Below are positions 1 through 12,200 of a stretch of DNA of 64,000 nucleotides, piece after piece. This DNA comes from Argyresthia goedartella. Lineage: Eukaryota > Arthropoda > Insecta > Lepidoptera > Argyresthiidae. Made by a program: the position numbers and the translations under genes. How positions within the stretch are numbered: the stretch's first letter is position 1; each line of letters begins with the position of its first letter. The DNA is taken from positions 45,408,208 through 45,472,207 of the forward strand of contig OX463806.1 in the NCBI GenBank assembly GCA_949825045.1. The letters run 5' to 3'. The notes under the pieces were generated by a model. The model had not been told where the DNA came from and made no database searches. It saw only the letters and a list, made by a program, of their open reading frames with translations.

Positions 1-3000
1 TTTTTAAATCTCAAATAGTGTACTGGCTGAAAGTGAAAATTCAAATCTTAGTCATGAGAGCAGTTTCCATGAGAGTAAGAGGCACGAGAAAACATGTCAG
101 GGCCTTTCAATGCGAAGATGGAGCAGGAATACTTTGGTGACAGCACGATCTCGTGGAACAGAAATACCTACATATGTTTTAATATTTTTATAGACAGGGA
201 TTATTTAATAGTATACTTTACAAATTATGTTATATTCTATGCCTACTTGTCGTATCTTCTGAGTTCTGTTTTGTGTATTATCCGCATAAACGCATTATAA
301 TCTAAAAAAAAAACTCACTCTATTGTATTATCAATTTATTTTTTGAAGATGGATCTTATAACAAGATAAGTGTCTTGTTATAAGATGACCCAAGGACATC
401 ACTACTCGCGTATAAAGTACGGTATTGGTCTCCTATACATTTCTTCTTACAAAATATGGTAAATGACTAGGCGTGATTTAGATTACAGCTGTCACATCTA
501 TCATGCTATATTTTACAGAGTGTAGGTCTTTACAGCTATTACTAAAGGAATGTATATTTTTTCGTCCAGTGCGTTACTAGGTCGATAACACCTAGCCCTG
601 ATTTTATTACTGTTATGAGTCCTCTTTGTAGTCACAATCTCAAACCTATATTTATCTCTATTATACCTAGAAACCCTTTCAAGTTATGAGTTCCACGCCA
701 TAGAGATTACACCACAGTTTGGTAAGGTACCTACTGAACGAAAGCGCTTGTGCCAGGTCTATCGACCTTGTAACGCTGTGAACGTACTAAGAGGCACTTT
801 ATTTGAGCAGGAGTCTGTGCATTCCGCTATAACGCTGTACGTGACCGTTTCAGTCAGCTTCTCATAAGTTTGAACACTGTTTGTTGAATGAAATTCATAT
901 ACAGTAACAGATTCCTAGAAGTTAACTAAGGGCTTCCGAAAACCGATACGTCAATGTTTTAGCAAGGTTTTCACACAAATAGCGAAAGGTCACAGTCTGT
1001 AACACACTTGTTCTGGATAGGCATAATAACCGGGGAACGGAGAGATACCTGGCAGAATCGTGTTCAGCAGTTAGGGTTGAAGCCTAAAAAAAGCTATATC
1101 GAATAACGTATTCAAACTGAAACATTTTATGTCTCCTTTCGATGCTTACTCAACAGACAAAACTGGCAATTAGAACTTCCAGTGTTTCAGCTCTTAGAAA
1201 TTTCCTATGTTACGAATACCAGCATATTTTCTTTGTTCCACCGCTCCGAGTCCCGGGCTGCAAATTAAGCTGTCATGATCAATCACTGTTGCACGAGCGG
1301 GCGTTACAACAAACATGGCCATGGCTTTTTGTTGAATCGTGTGACAATTGTCATGTCAGGTATCTGGACTTTTATTCGTTCTCCTTTTTTTACAAACACT
1401 GTTATACTATTAATTATCATAAGGAAGCAGGAACACTATAATAATGATTCTAAAAACAATGATGACAAGGGAAAATTGCCACAGAATAAATGGTCCCTGC
1501 TTTTACACCTTGAAGTCACGCCTTCTTATTATATACATTTCTTTTTGGAATTTGAGTAGATATTAAATATATATCTGAACAAAATTAGACTCTCCAAGGT
1601 CATTGCCACCGCATTTATTACGAGTATCTTGCATTTTATTGCAGCGGCTACAGATAAATTGTTCGCCCATTGCAAAACACCGTTAGCGTCATATTCTCTC
1701 GTTGTGTCGTGGAATCGCTATTTTCGGCATAATCTGAGTCTGTCGGCATGCGAGCTGCGATTCGATCGACATACTGTTTACAAGGCACTTGGCAACTTTT
1801 CTCTGTAGGTGGACGGTATTCTTGGAGGGAGAAAACAACGCCCACAGCTCTGGAAATTACGGTGACTGAGTAATGCATTGCACGTATACACCGTACATTA
1901 GGTACCTATAGATCGCCTCAGGTTGTGATGGCTATTTTATAGTCTAAGAGGAAAAGTTATCTGAAATGCACTCTAGCATTACAGATAACTTTTTACTTCG
2001 CCGTTAAGTTGGTAGCAACGGAACCAATGTTGCTAGCTTTAAAAATGTGTTACCCGAAAGCCAGGGAAAAAATAGTATTCAGTGAGGTGAAATACCTAAA
2101 TCCAAATTATCCATGGCATCAAAACAAACAAAAAAATCAAAGTAAAATTGACAGCCAGCTACCTTACCTAAGGGTTTCTTCAACTTAAACTAAATAAAAG
2201 ATAAAAAGGTGATTTTAAAAATGTGGCTAGGTAGCAGAAGAGCTGTCAATATTCAAATACCTAGGTCACCGAAGACTCGCGCTGCGTGCCGGTCGCATGC
2301 TGCCTCGACCCAGCCGCCTTTAATCCTGGACCCAACCCTCGGGTATTTATAAAAACACGCCAATAAATAAAAAACGCGCGCTGGATCAGATGGAAATACA
2401 CGCTCAGTACTTTCATGCGTACTAGTTGTATTTCTGATCCTAAAAGCGAAACTCACGACGATGACCGCAAGGTCGCAAGGACCAGCTTTCAACTCTTGCG
2501 GCACCTTAGTTCACTTCATAGTTGCGGTTACTCAGGTATCCGCACATTCCACGTGAATATGTTAATCAAGATTTAGCAGCAATATGTTTAGCCTTTAAAT
2601 ATTTTATAATTTAAACTTTCCTCACCCGAAAACAGCATCACACCCAGGTAAATACGGCTTACGATCGAATGTGGTGATTCGACCTAGAGCCCGATTATGT
2701 ACATCGGGTCGAACTAACGCTTAATGGACGGGACAACTCCACAATATTTTTGAGTTGAGTTCGTGAATACTACCCCTGGCTATATTACATACCTACCTAC
2801 TATTAGCTACCTCCCCTACGGCTTTAGGCGATAAGCTAGTTTTGGCAACATTGACATTCCATACAATACATATACATATTATGTTTTCAAAATTACAGAG
2901 AGCTAACCGTAAATAAAGACGCACGCGTCACCGCCCCTCCTCATCAGCGATGATGGATCTGCATTCTGCAACCAAGTAGTGAGGTGTGAAAAATGCAATT

Positions 3001-5030
3001 TGGAAAGGCATCCATGAAACGCGATGCCACCTCGCGGATTGCTCACCCAACGAACGACGTAGTCATGGTCTTATAATAGCTCATAAGACATCGTATCATT
3101 TCGCCTGTCTACCTGTGCTGTGCAACTGGAGCCCACTCCAGGCCCGAAATAACCCGGGGACATACTATTCTCTTTCTAGACACCCCATTACGATATGACC
3201 AACTTTTTTGTTTTCGTGTTCGCTGGCATGTGTTTGTTCGCGAGTCATTTTGAGAGACTTTTATGACTAAGTATATAAAACTAAACATAGATCCTGTCTC
3301 ATTGGTTATGCCAATATAAGTCACTGGGCGACAGCCAAACAGTCTTGACTTGTTAATCATAGTTGGTAATCGATTTCTGGTGATTGCTTATGGGCTTCCG
3401 ACTCGATATTTTGTCATACTCGACGAATATGGAATGTAACAAAAAGGGTGGTGAAGTAAGTATATGAGATATCTAATGGAATCAATAATCAATCATATGA
3501 AAGAAAGAATAAGCGACTGGTGATGTGAGAGCGACATGTTACGCCAAAATACAGTTTCCCCAAGATGTTTACTGCAAGGCCCTCCGATGCAGAGGAATTG
3601 GCGAACAATCAAACTTCTGTCAAAGTCGGTTTTAGTTTAATCCGCATCTCTTGGGCGCCAACTGAGCTAACTATTGAGGTATATGAAATGATGATGAAAC
3701 TCCCCACTTGTCCCGCCCACTTGTTCAAGAATTTTCCAGAGTTTAAACAATTATATCGGGAAAATAAGCAGAGTAGCGGATAGCAGCCGCATGTTTGCAT
3801 ATAAAATAAATACAGCGGAAAAGTTTTATCTCGTTTTTAATATATTTTTGCTGCGTTTAAAACGACCTAAATGCTTGCAGAAAGCGCAGCTTTGCAAGGG
3901 CGTTCGTAAGGTGAGAGTTCTCTTGAGAACTTGTCTATGAACTGCAATTGTGGTGCAGTGGACTTCACAAAATGAGGTTTACATATCTATGTGTTTTTTA
4001 TGAATGTCAATTGATTTCTCCAAGACAGATAGACCGATTTGGCGAATAGTTTTTTTAGTTTGAAAGCGTTTGCTTTCCGATTCTTCCCTAAAGTCAGGAT
4101 CTGATGATAGTTGTCGATAGCTCTTCATAATGTTATAGGCAGACCTATAGCGATTTTTGGATTTTCCATAGAGACTCCAGTACTCTCGAGATCGCATCAT
4201 TTTGTGAAGTGGATTTGGTGACAAAGACCACCGGAACTGCTCCATACTAGGTATCCCACAGGTTGTGATATGATAATATTATTCAAGCTGATCAGTAATG
4301 TATGCTCGTCATAATGAATAATGGTAAAATGGAAGTGGAGGTGACGTAGGTACCAAGAGAGAATCTCAATAATTTATCTGATGATGTGATGGATATATAA
4401 AGTGAGCTCTTTAATTAATGTAGACACTATGGTAATGTTTTGTAACAAATAGGGTTTAATTGAAGTTGTTTTTTCTAAAGTTTAACTTTTTGTTGAAATT
4501 ATATGTTTTGAATTTATTTAGACTTCAATAATATTTGTGAAGGGTAAACATCAACTTAAAAATCAGTGTATCAAAGCTATTTTGGTTTTGGGATGCTTAG
4601 AAGTGCGTATAGGTATAGAATCGCGGCGATATGAACTTAAAAAAACTCGACTTCGACGCCAATGTCTTCAATACACACGAAATTCAGGCTACGAATTTTA
4701 TCTTCTGACAGTCAAATCCACCCGTTTTTAAGTAGCATTATCATGTTTCAAATTTACCTAAATTACCTTAATTGTAATGTTTACAGTAATGTTTCAGGTA
4801 ACCTACCGGAAAGTTACCTCGAAAACTACGTTTCTTACCGAAACTTTCCGTAATTTTCAACTCTGTTGAGACTAGAGATTACAGTGCTAACGGGCTTTCT
4901 ATCCTTCCGAACTAAGAATATTAATAAAAAAACAATGAATGTGAAGATCACCCAATGGATCACACCACTTAGTTCGTCGTACTACACATAATACACCATA
5001 TTATACGTTTTATTTCCTGCAGCATTAGTG
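1..5030. other. Upstream non-coding DNA, nothing recognised
   Basis: There are only short open frames (under 120 residues), with overlapping frames on both strands and no recognisable domain or codon bias. No tRNA or long repeat is evident. A minus-strand frame at 3979-4245 (88 residues, Lys/Arg/Ser-rich) has no family I know. It could be intergenic or an upstream non-coding part of sls. Confidence 0.5.
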
Positions 5031-5399
5031 TCTAAACAGACTATGCCGAAGATACGCGACCGAAGTGCGGCATGATTACGCCTGCAATGCTATTTGAATT
5101 ACTGACGACACATAATGGCGAAATTACGTTGCAGTTATAGCGTACAGCAAACTTCGGTCGGTCGGGCGTAAGTTCAGCGGCAACTTATTCTGTAGAGCAC
5201 ACATTATACGCGACCGTAGTTCGCTTCGATTGCCGAGACTTCTACTGAACGAGACACACACAAAGTTGCGCAACTGAGTTTCTGCCGCGTAAGTGCGGCA
5301 CTTATGGTGTGTCATATCAGTCGAATACGTCGGAACGTAAAATCACCCGCGGAATCCTGCCAAACTTGGGTCGCGTATCTTCGGCATAGTGTGTTTAGA
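5031..5399. repeat. MITE with 35-bp terminal inverted repeats
   Basis: The left end (tctaaacagactatgccgaa, continuing to gatacgcgaccgaag) and the right end (cttgggtcgcgtatcttcgg onward to gtttaga) are reverse complements with about three mismatches over 35 bases. The 369-bp body has no coding capacity. This is a non-autonomous DNA-transposon structure. Confidence 0.8.
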
Positions 5400-7175
5400 A
5401 ACTTACAGTCGCCTCCAAAGGAAATTACCTCTCAGCTCAAAGTGATCGATTAGGTAGTTAGGTATACTACTCTTTGTTTGGTACTGTAACCATTCTGAAG
5501 CGAACATCGACCATCGCCACTTGCGCTTGAACAGAATCCTTTAATGCAAAGTAGAGACCATGAAATAATATTTGATGTTTAAAATTTTACTCACAATTTG
5601 CCTGTAACAAATGTAACTAGGATGGATAACTGGCTCCAAGTGGGCACAATTGTGCGTCTGCCACCCCGTATGGGAAAAGGCGTGACGCTATGTTTATGCA
5701 ACTTACAGTCATCCCTAAATTTGCCACTAGCGAGAGTGAAGAAAGCTCGGTATTCTGCAAACGTGACATCAGTCATGCGCTGACGCACATTTGCTCGCGA
5801 TATTTTTGGGATGCAATGCAAGAGCTAACTGCTTGCATGTCAGCAGGGGGTCGTTAGTGGTGGCCACGGGGGAGGGGGGAAGGGACACATACCGGAGCTT
5901 TGAGGGAGACACGACACAAGCGGGTTTACCTCGGTGGCCCTGGCCCGTTACTGTTGACAATTCAACTGTGCTTTCCCCCTATCAGGACAGGAGCCACCGG
6001 GGTGTAAGGCACATCATTTTGGCTTATCCCCGGTACCGGGGTAGATGGGAGAAGACCCACGCGCGGATCACTGGCATGCTTTAATGCAGGACTCAAATGG
6101 TGGTCCTATAAATACACAATACTTTTGTGTTACGCCCTCTATGACATAACACATGTTTTAGATGTCTAACGAACGTTTGTCCATGATTCAAATAGTTTAG
6201 TCTATCTAGATCCAAACGCATATACCTACCTATAACTAATTATAAATATTTGTATAAATTATGGTCGGACACAATATATTTTTGCGCCTCGATTGTTGTA
6301 AGTGTATTTCGCCTCGATTACCGTTAGTGTAATTACCTAAGTGCTTGCATTCGATTACATTCGTGCTTACATTCGAAACTGGTTCAAATGTTCGAAAATT
6401 AAATCTGCGATATTCGAATCTTCAACCATTTCCTGGAAGCCAAACGCCGAACTCTGATGAATACAACAAAGGTATTTTCATCTGCTTATTAGCCATTTAA
6501 GATGTTTCTTGAAAGATGATCAATAGATGCGCTATGTTTATAAGCTTCTTCGTTCCTACTTCCAAGGAAATCGTTCAAGAATGAGCTCAGATTAAAATAC
6601 TTGTCTATTTTTGAGCAATGTACATAGCATAGATCTGTTCTCATAATTCTCATAGTGATTAATTCTTTTTTATTCTTTATCAGTTGACAGTCATGTGCGA
6701 CGTTACGGAACAAAAATGATGTTTAGAATTTAGTACTTATCAGGGCAAAGATTTAAAAGATTTGTTATTGATTTTTTTATTTTATTATACAAAACTCATG
6801 GCTTAATTTTTTTGACTGGTTTGGGATTGGTTGTTTTGTTTCTAAAGAAACGCAGTCCTACGAAATATTTAAAAACTTTTTTAAATCTTTCGTAGGACTC
6901 TGTTAGTGCCTTTATCTATATTGCAGATAAATTCCAATTATACTTTCATGCTTAAGATGTTATTTTGTTAATAATTTCGAATACCTTTGGAACGTCGGAC
7001 TGCGTCATCCAGCCTTATTCCAAATAGCAAACTCTTACGATTTTTGAATGACTCTGATTCAGTCCTCTAAGTAAGACTTTTATTATTCGAAGAATATTAA
7101 AATGATAATACCTGAAAAAAGTCAAATAGTCGAATACTAAAATAAATTTTCGAACATTTTCAAGCCTACCTTACA
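5400..7175. other. Upstream non-coding DNA with repeat fragment and GC-rich block
   Basis: A fragment of an interspersed repeat (cgtatgggaaaaggcgtgac) lies at about 5640-5705 and recurs at 12045, 23430, 24690 and 25205. A GC-rich block of unknown origin spans about 5840-6090. A hairpin with arms agtcctacgaaa and tttcgtaggact lies at 6852-6899. No gene is visible. Confidence 0.45.
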
Positions 7176-7395
7176 GGATCTAACAGAAAGGAGTGGTCAT
7201 ATTATAGGGGTTGCCAGGGACTTCAATCTGGACAACTTTCACTATCAAACCGATTCGATCAGATGAACTTTGTTTTTCCTTCTATATACATTTTGGGCCG
7301 GGTTTCTAAAGAGCAGTGAAAAAAAAGTTGTTCTGATCAAATCGGTTTCGAAGTAAAAGTTCCCTACCTACCTTTCTGTGGCAACCTGTATAGTG
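7170..7395. repeat. Foldback element, family A copy 1
   Basis: The start (acagaaaggagtggtcatat) and the end (acctttctgtggcaacctg) form an inverted pair. Inside, a gatcaaatcggttt core appears in both orientations. The same layout recurs at 21297-21536 and 24026-24257, which defines a family. Confidence 0.65.
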
Positions 7396-7583
7396 CTGCA
7401 AGAGCCCATAATTCACGGGCTCATATGTTCACATATTCTTTTTTCTCGCGCAGAAATCACCGTTTCGCAGTGTAGTCCAATTTCTTTTGTGATATTTGAT
7501 AACATTTTTGGGACATGGTGATGGTCAAACCATATCATGTGTATATTACTCATATATTCGCTGTCATCAAATTCAGACAATTT

Positions 7584-7661
7584 AGAAAAAGGAAAATTCT
7601 ACTCGACACAAGTTTTTCTTTTAGATGTAAAACTTGTATCGACTAGAATTTTCCTTTTTCT
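7584..7661. repeat. 33-bp inverted repeat (hairpin)
   Basis: Arms 7584-7616 and 7629-7661 are reverse complements with two mismatches, separated by a 12-base loop. The arm core is ggaaaattctactcgacaca. Its origin is unknown. Confidence 0.75.
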
Positions 7662-8639
7662 TGGCAGAGCTGTAAAAACAACGCCACATTTCCTTCTAAT
7701 TGCTATATAAATTAAGAAGTCAACTTGACCTCTCCTTGCAGTAGGTATACTTTCACATAATTTTAAATTTACACGGAGATTTTATATATTCTTAGAGGTA
7801 TAGGAATTTAAATAAATGCACAAAAACAAGCGTATTTCAACAAACCTTAATCCAGACTCCGTACATTTTGCGACTGTTAGTTGTAGGCATCATAAAATCG
7901 AAATCGCGAATCAGATCCTTACAAAATTAATGCTGTGCTCCCTTAAGAAACCAGGAATCACATCCTTCAACTTAAACTGCGTAAATCTCCAAGATTTGAT
8001 AGCGTTGCTAACTGCTTGGTTACAAACCTACCCCTTTAAAAAACCTTAGTTTTGTAAATTTTTCATTTTCGTTAACACAAATTAAGCGTCGCTATGCCAA
8101 GAAACTGATTAGATAAAAAACTGGTGTCAACTAGAATTTTTGAATTGACTGAGAAAGAAGAAAATTATCTACCTTGTATATTATGTAAAACATGATAGTA
8201 ATGACCATCTTCTCTAGTTTCACTTCAATATTATATTTATTTATTGATGAATTAATTAATACATATCTAACAACAACCGATCCATTAGCGCTATCCTTTT
8301 CTCACAATAATCATTAGACATTGAAGCAAAAACAAGGTAATTATTTAATGAACCATTGTTACTTTATATGCCTGCCTAGCTAAAGAAATGATATGTTTTT
8401 TTAGGTAAAGTGCTGTCGTTGAGCTACTGGTGTAAACTTATTAATATTGTCATCTTTGCCACAATATTTATGCCAGCATGAACCCGTTAGCTTTAATTAA
8501 ATTTAAATTAAATCCAGATTAAGGACCTGGGTAATTGCCATAGATATTATACTCTACGTATTCTTAATATCGATAACAATTTCTGACAGTTGCTTTGTAA
8601 AGAAAACTTCGTTTGTTATTGGCAAGGCGACAGTTTAGT
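7662..8639. other. AT-rich upstream DNA, nothing recognised
   Basis: No domain-bearing frame is seen. A 77-residue plus-strand frame (7816-8049) has no recognisable motif. This lies directly 5' of the GC-rich promoter region and could hold distal regulatory sequence. Confidence 0.4.
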
Positions 8640-9133
8640 TGAACTGCGGTTGAATTCTACATGACAGCCCCTCGGATTCCAACCAATTTCCTCTCCTGTT
8701 TCCAGGTGCAGGAGTCAGTTTCGGCTCCAACTAGAAAGTTTTCTGAGGGCTCCAAGCGGGACGCCAGCGGATGCGGGGAAGCGGGGTACGCGGGAATGCG
8801 CTCGACTCAAAATAACCTGGCGTATTTCGGTCGCACCCCCCCTCACGCCCCGCCTCCGCCCCTCGAGCGTCGCCGGCGCACCGCACGCTACAGCCGCCTC
8901 GCACTATTAGCTAACTATTCGCAATCGACCGACGTCTTGGTAGTTGGACTTGGGTTACAATGACTTGACTTCTGCTAAATGAACCCGTGGACTAGTATAA
9001 GTTTTTCGCAGTGGCGTATTTATTTCTTTTTGGGCGAGCGCCGCAACGACGATTATCGCACGATATCGAGGACTAGTAGCGTCGAGTGAGAGTTTTTTTT
9101 TGTGACTGTGCTGCGGTGGTGCAGCGTGGAGCG
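8640..9133 (+). promoter_or_regulatory. sls: Probable sls promoter and 5' UTR
   Basis: This stretch immediately precedes the first coding exon and is clearly more GC-rich than the AT-rich flanks, notably around 8750-8900 and 9030-9060. A TATA-like run (tatttatt) lies at about 9016-9023, roughly 110 bases before the ATG. An in-frame TAG at 9077-9079 lies upstream of the first ATG at 9134, so the coding frame cannot extend further 5' on this exon. The transcription start cannot be fixed from sequence, and upstream non-coding exons are possible. Confidence 0.4.
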
Positions 9134-9269
9134 ATGGAGAAGCAGTCGCGATGGTCGACGGAGCAGCGCGTCGAGCAGCAGAGCCAGCAGAGTTCGGAGC
9201 GGCGCGAGCAGGTCACACAGCAGCGCACGGAGCACCACTACACGCGCCAGATGATGACGCAGCAGCGAG
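9134..9269 (+). CDS. sls: sls exon 1: N-terminal Gln/Arg-rich tail
   Basis: The exon encodes residues 1-45, starting MEKQSRWSTEQRVEQQ. It is almost entirely Gln, Arg, Glu, Ser and Thr, with no Ig fold. The donor is GAG|GTCAGT at 9270. It leaves one base, which joins the first two bases of exon 2 as a Val codon, so the N-terminus reads on into VESTGTDRLP. ATG 9134 is the first ATG after an in-frame stop at 9077. The join crosses a 20-kb intron; it is supported by phase and by the lack of any other start before Ig1, not by transcript data. Confidence 0.75.
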
Positions 9270-12200
9270 GTCAGTACCACCCAGCACCCAGCCCTGACCT
9301 ACATCCCTGACTGACCGCTAGCGAACTCATACCCAACATCATCAGCGGTGGTGGTAGTGGAGGTGGCGCGCCGCTCCACCATCCGCCTGCGAGTGTCTTT
9401 GGTTTCTTCCTGGTGCGTAACTTTATTTGTGCATAGCGCTTTTCCACCGCGAGCGAGATGGCGAGGCTATTCTGGGTGCTGCGTGGGCGCGCCGCCCGCC
9501 CGGGCCCGAGGAATGCTCCCTGCCGCCCATAGCACAGTTTTCACACTTGTTTTTCGTGTTGACTAAAGAATGACCTCACTGTCTCCGCTCCAGAATTAAA
9601 TGCGAAAATACCCCTTGTAGAAATTAAAACGGCAAGTGAACACGCGCTGGAAACGGGCCGAGGTTGTGTTTAAGAACTTCTGACCCTGATTTTTATGCAA
9701 TTTCAAAATCTTAAATGGACCACAAGCGGTGTTGTTGCGGCGCGGGCTCGCTCGTCTCACCATCAGCTGCAATGCGAAATCACGTATTAAAAAACCTGTT
9801 CGCTTATAAGGCCTAAAGTCCTTCCCCTATAAGGAAACTCAACAAATATGTTTCCATATGAGGATATTTTTTTCTCCACATGAAAAAACTTTTAATCGAA
9901 GAAACTAGGTCGAATGCCGACTAAATAATCGACCGTTTACAATTACGAGAACGACAGAGATTATCAACGTGTTTGTAAACATAATTCGAGTTAAATGATT
10001 ACGCCGCGCTTTGTTAAAATCAACAGAAACTGTAAGCAGATTCAACATCTTATTACGAATGCCTATCTGCGCACTTTATTACTTTTTGCCAATGAAATGA
10101 AAATATGAAATCAAGCGGCCGCGTATTGTTGCGTGCGTCTCAGATGAACACTCTCGTAAAAACTCACAATACAAAGAGTGCAGCCTACCCTGTACCGTAA
10201 GTGACAAGCGGACAGCGAGAGAACCACCGGGAGAAACCGCTGGATCATTATTAAGATGAATGCCGCAAATATTTGAATAGTGATAGGCATCTAAATTGGA
10301 CGTGATTGGGACACGCGTGCCTTCAAAACTCGTGAAATCATACAAAAATGCGATTGCGATCAAAGCCGCATTAGAATGCTTAATTAATTTGAACGTTTGC
10401 TGCACACGTCAACGTCACTCTAATCTTAATCTTTCTTTGGATAACATAACTATATCATGTCACGATTCATGGCTATCCATCGTTTCGGTATCGTCAATGA
10501 AATATGAAATGAAATATGAAATGAAATATGTTTATTTTCATTGTTACAACAAAAAAAGTACTTAAATAAATCTAGGGTTAATTGATTGTTCTTAAAATTG
10601 TAAAACGCTGTCTAGGTGTAACAATACGTTGGTAGTACGCGGAAGGAGCCCTGACTACTACACTAGGAGACCTGTATAGTAGTAGCTGTCTAGGTGTAAC
10701 AATACGTTGGTAGTACGCGGAAGGAGCCCTGACTACTACACTAGGTGACCTGTATAGTAGTAGCTGTCTAGGTGTAACAATACGTTGGTAGTACGCGGAA
10801 GGAGCCCTGACTACTACACTAGGAGACCTGTATAGTAGTAGCTGTCTAGGTGTAACAATACGTTGGTAGTACGCGGAAGGAGCCCTGACTACTACACTAG
10901 GAGACCTGTATAGTAGTAGCTGTCTAGGTGTAACAATACGTTGGTAGTACGCGGAAGGAGCCCTGACTACTACACTAGGAGACCTGTATAGTAGTAGCCA
11001 GTGAGACCGTCACGTGAACACTCCACTTATCTATTATATGAGTAAACGTTATTCGGCAGTCGTATATTACAATCAAACAAGAATATAAAAACAAAAACTT
11101 TGAGTAGGTACTTAAAAATAAAAGTAAGTAAGTAAATAGTTACGAGCTAAGTCATTATGGTCTGGTTCTGTTCTCGAGATAGATATACATATAAACGAGG
11201 GTACGTAACGTAAAACATAATGTGCTAGTGTGGATCAACCTCCGCGTATAGGGCGAGGCATGTCGCATGCAGTACATCTTTATACTGAGATCGTGACAAT
11301 GCGGTAATCTTCACCATACTCTCACTTGGTTTCCGAAATACTTAATTATATAACTTGTTCAGATAAAATGCCTTTACATTATACTGTGGACTCCTCCGGC
11401 CGGATCTTCTTTCTCCCAGCATTTATTTAGGTTTAGTTTAATTATACTCTATTAAGCTTGTATCGTTAATTCCCTTTCCTTTAACAACTAATAAATCTTG
11501 TGCAATTAGATCTGAACAAGACTTTATAGGAAGAAACGTTAAAAGTTTTTGCGACCGCATTGTCCAGGGCTGAATCTATTTCAATAAGACCACCACCATC
11601 ATGCATTCACCTACATCGACCCACTGCTGGGTATGGGTGCCTCTTCTCTTCAGAGCCGATCATCGCGGTCCTGTGCCAACCGCAACCAGTGAAATTGCGA
11701 CTTGATGCCAACGTCGGATATTGAATATTAGACACAGCATACTACTTATAGTTAGCTCGTGTTTCAGAATCCGGTTGTTAGTATACTAGCTGAAAACTGG
11801 CTCCACGAATCCTCGACCCCGAAACAAATGTTTCGAGGCCATTCTCTACAGCTGTTCAAACTGAAGTCGGTAAACACAACATGGTATAAACATATTATAA
11901 TTTAAATGAATATGGTAAACAATCTATTGGTGTGATATTCTCGTGAGTGATTCACTCTTTGGCAGTGATCGGACAATATGTTTTGCTTCCAGCTTCGTAT
12001 ATGGCTATGGCTGCGGCGATGGGTTAGCCCCTTGTAGCCTGTTAAACCTGTCACGACTGTGCCTCTGCCACTCCGTATGGGAAAAGTCGTGACGCTATGT
12101 TGCCACATAGCGGAACAGAGAGTTTGGCCCGTATGCACATCCACAACACAGTTACAAAGTTGTTGATGATCACTGTAAAAGCGTGGTAGGCAGATCTCAA

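Noticed and set aside
3565..3800. Two overlapping small frames (72 and 63 residues) on opposite strands
   Set aside because: No motif, no splice or start context better than chance.
8661..8963. 100-residue plus-strand open frame just upstream of exon 1
   Set aside because: GC-rich promoter/UTR-like sequence with Pro/Arg-rich translation and no domain. It ends before exon 1 and is not in its frame.
10607..10996. CRISPR-like array
   Set aside because: The units are contiguous full-length 78-base copies without variable spacers, in an insect intron; this is a minisatellite.
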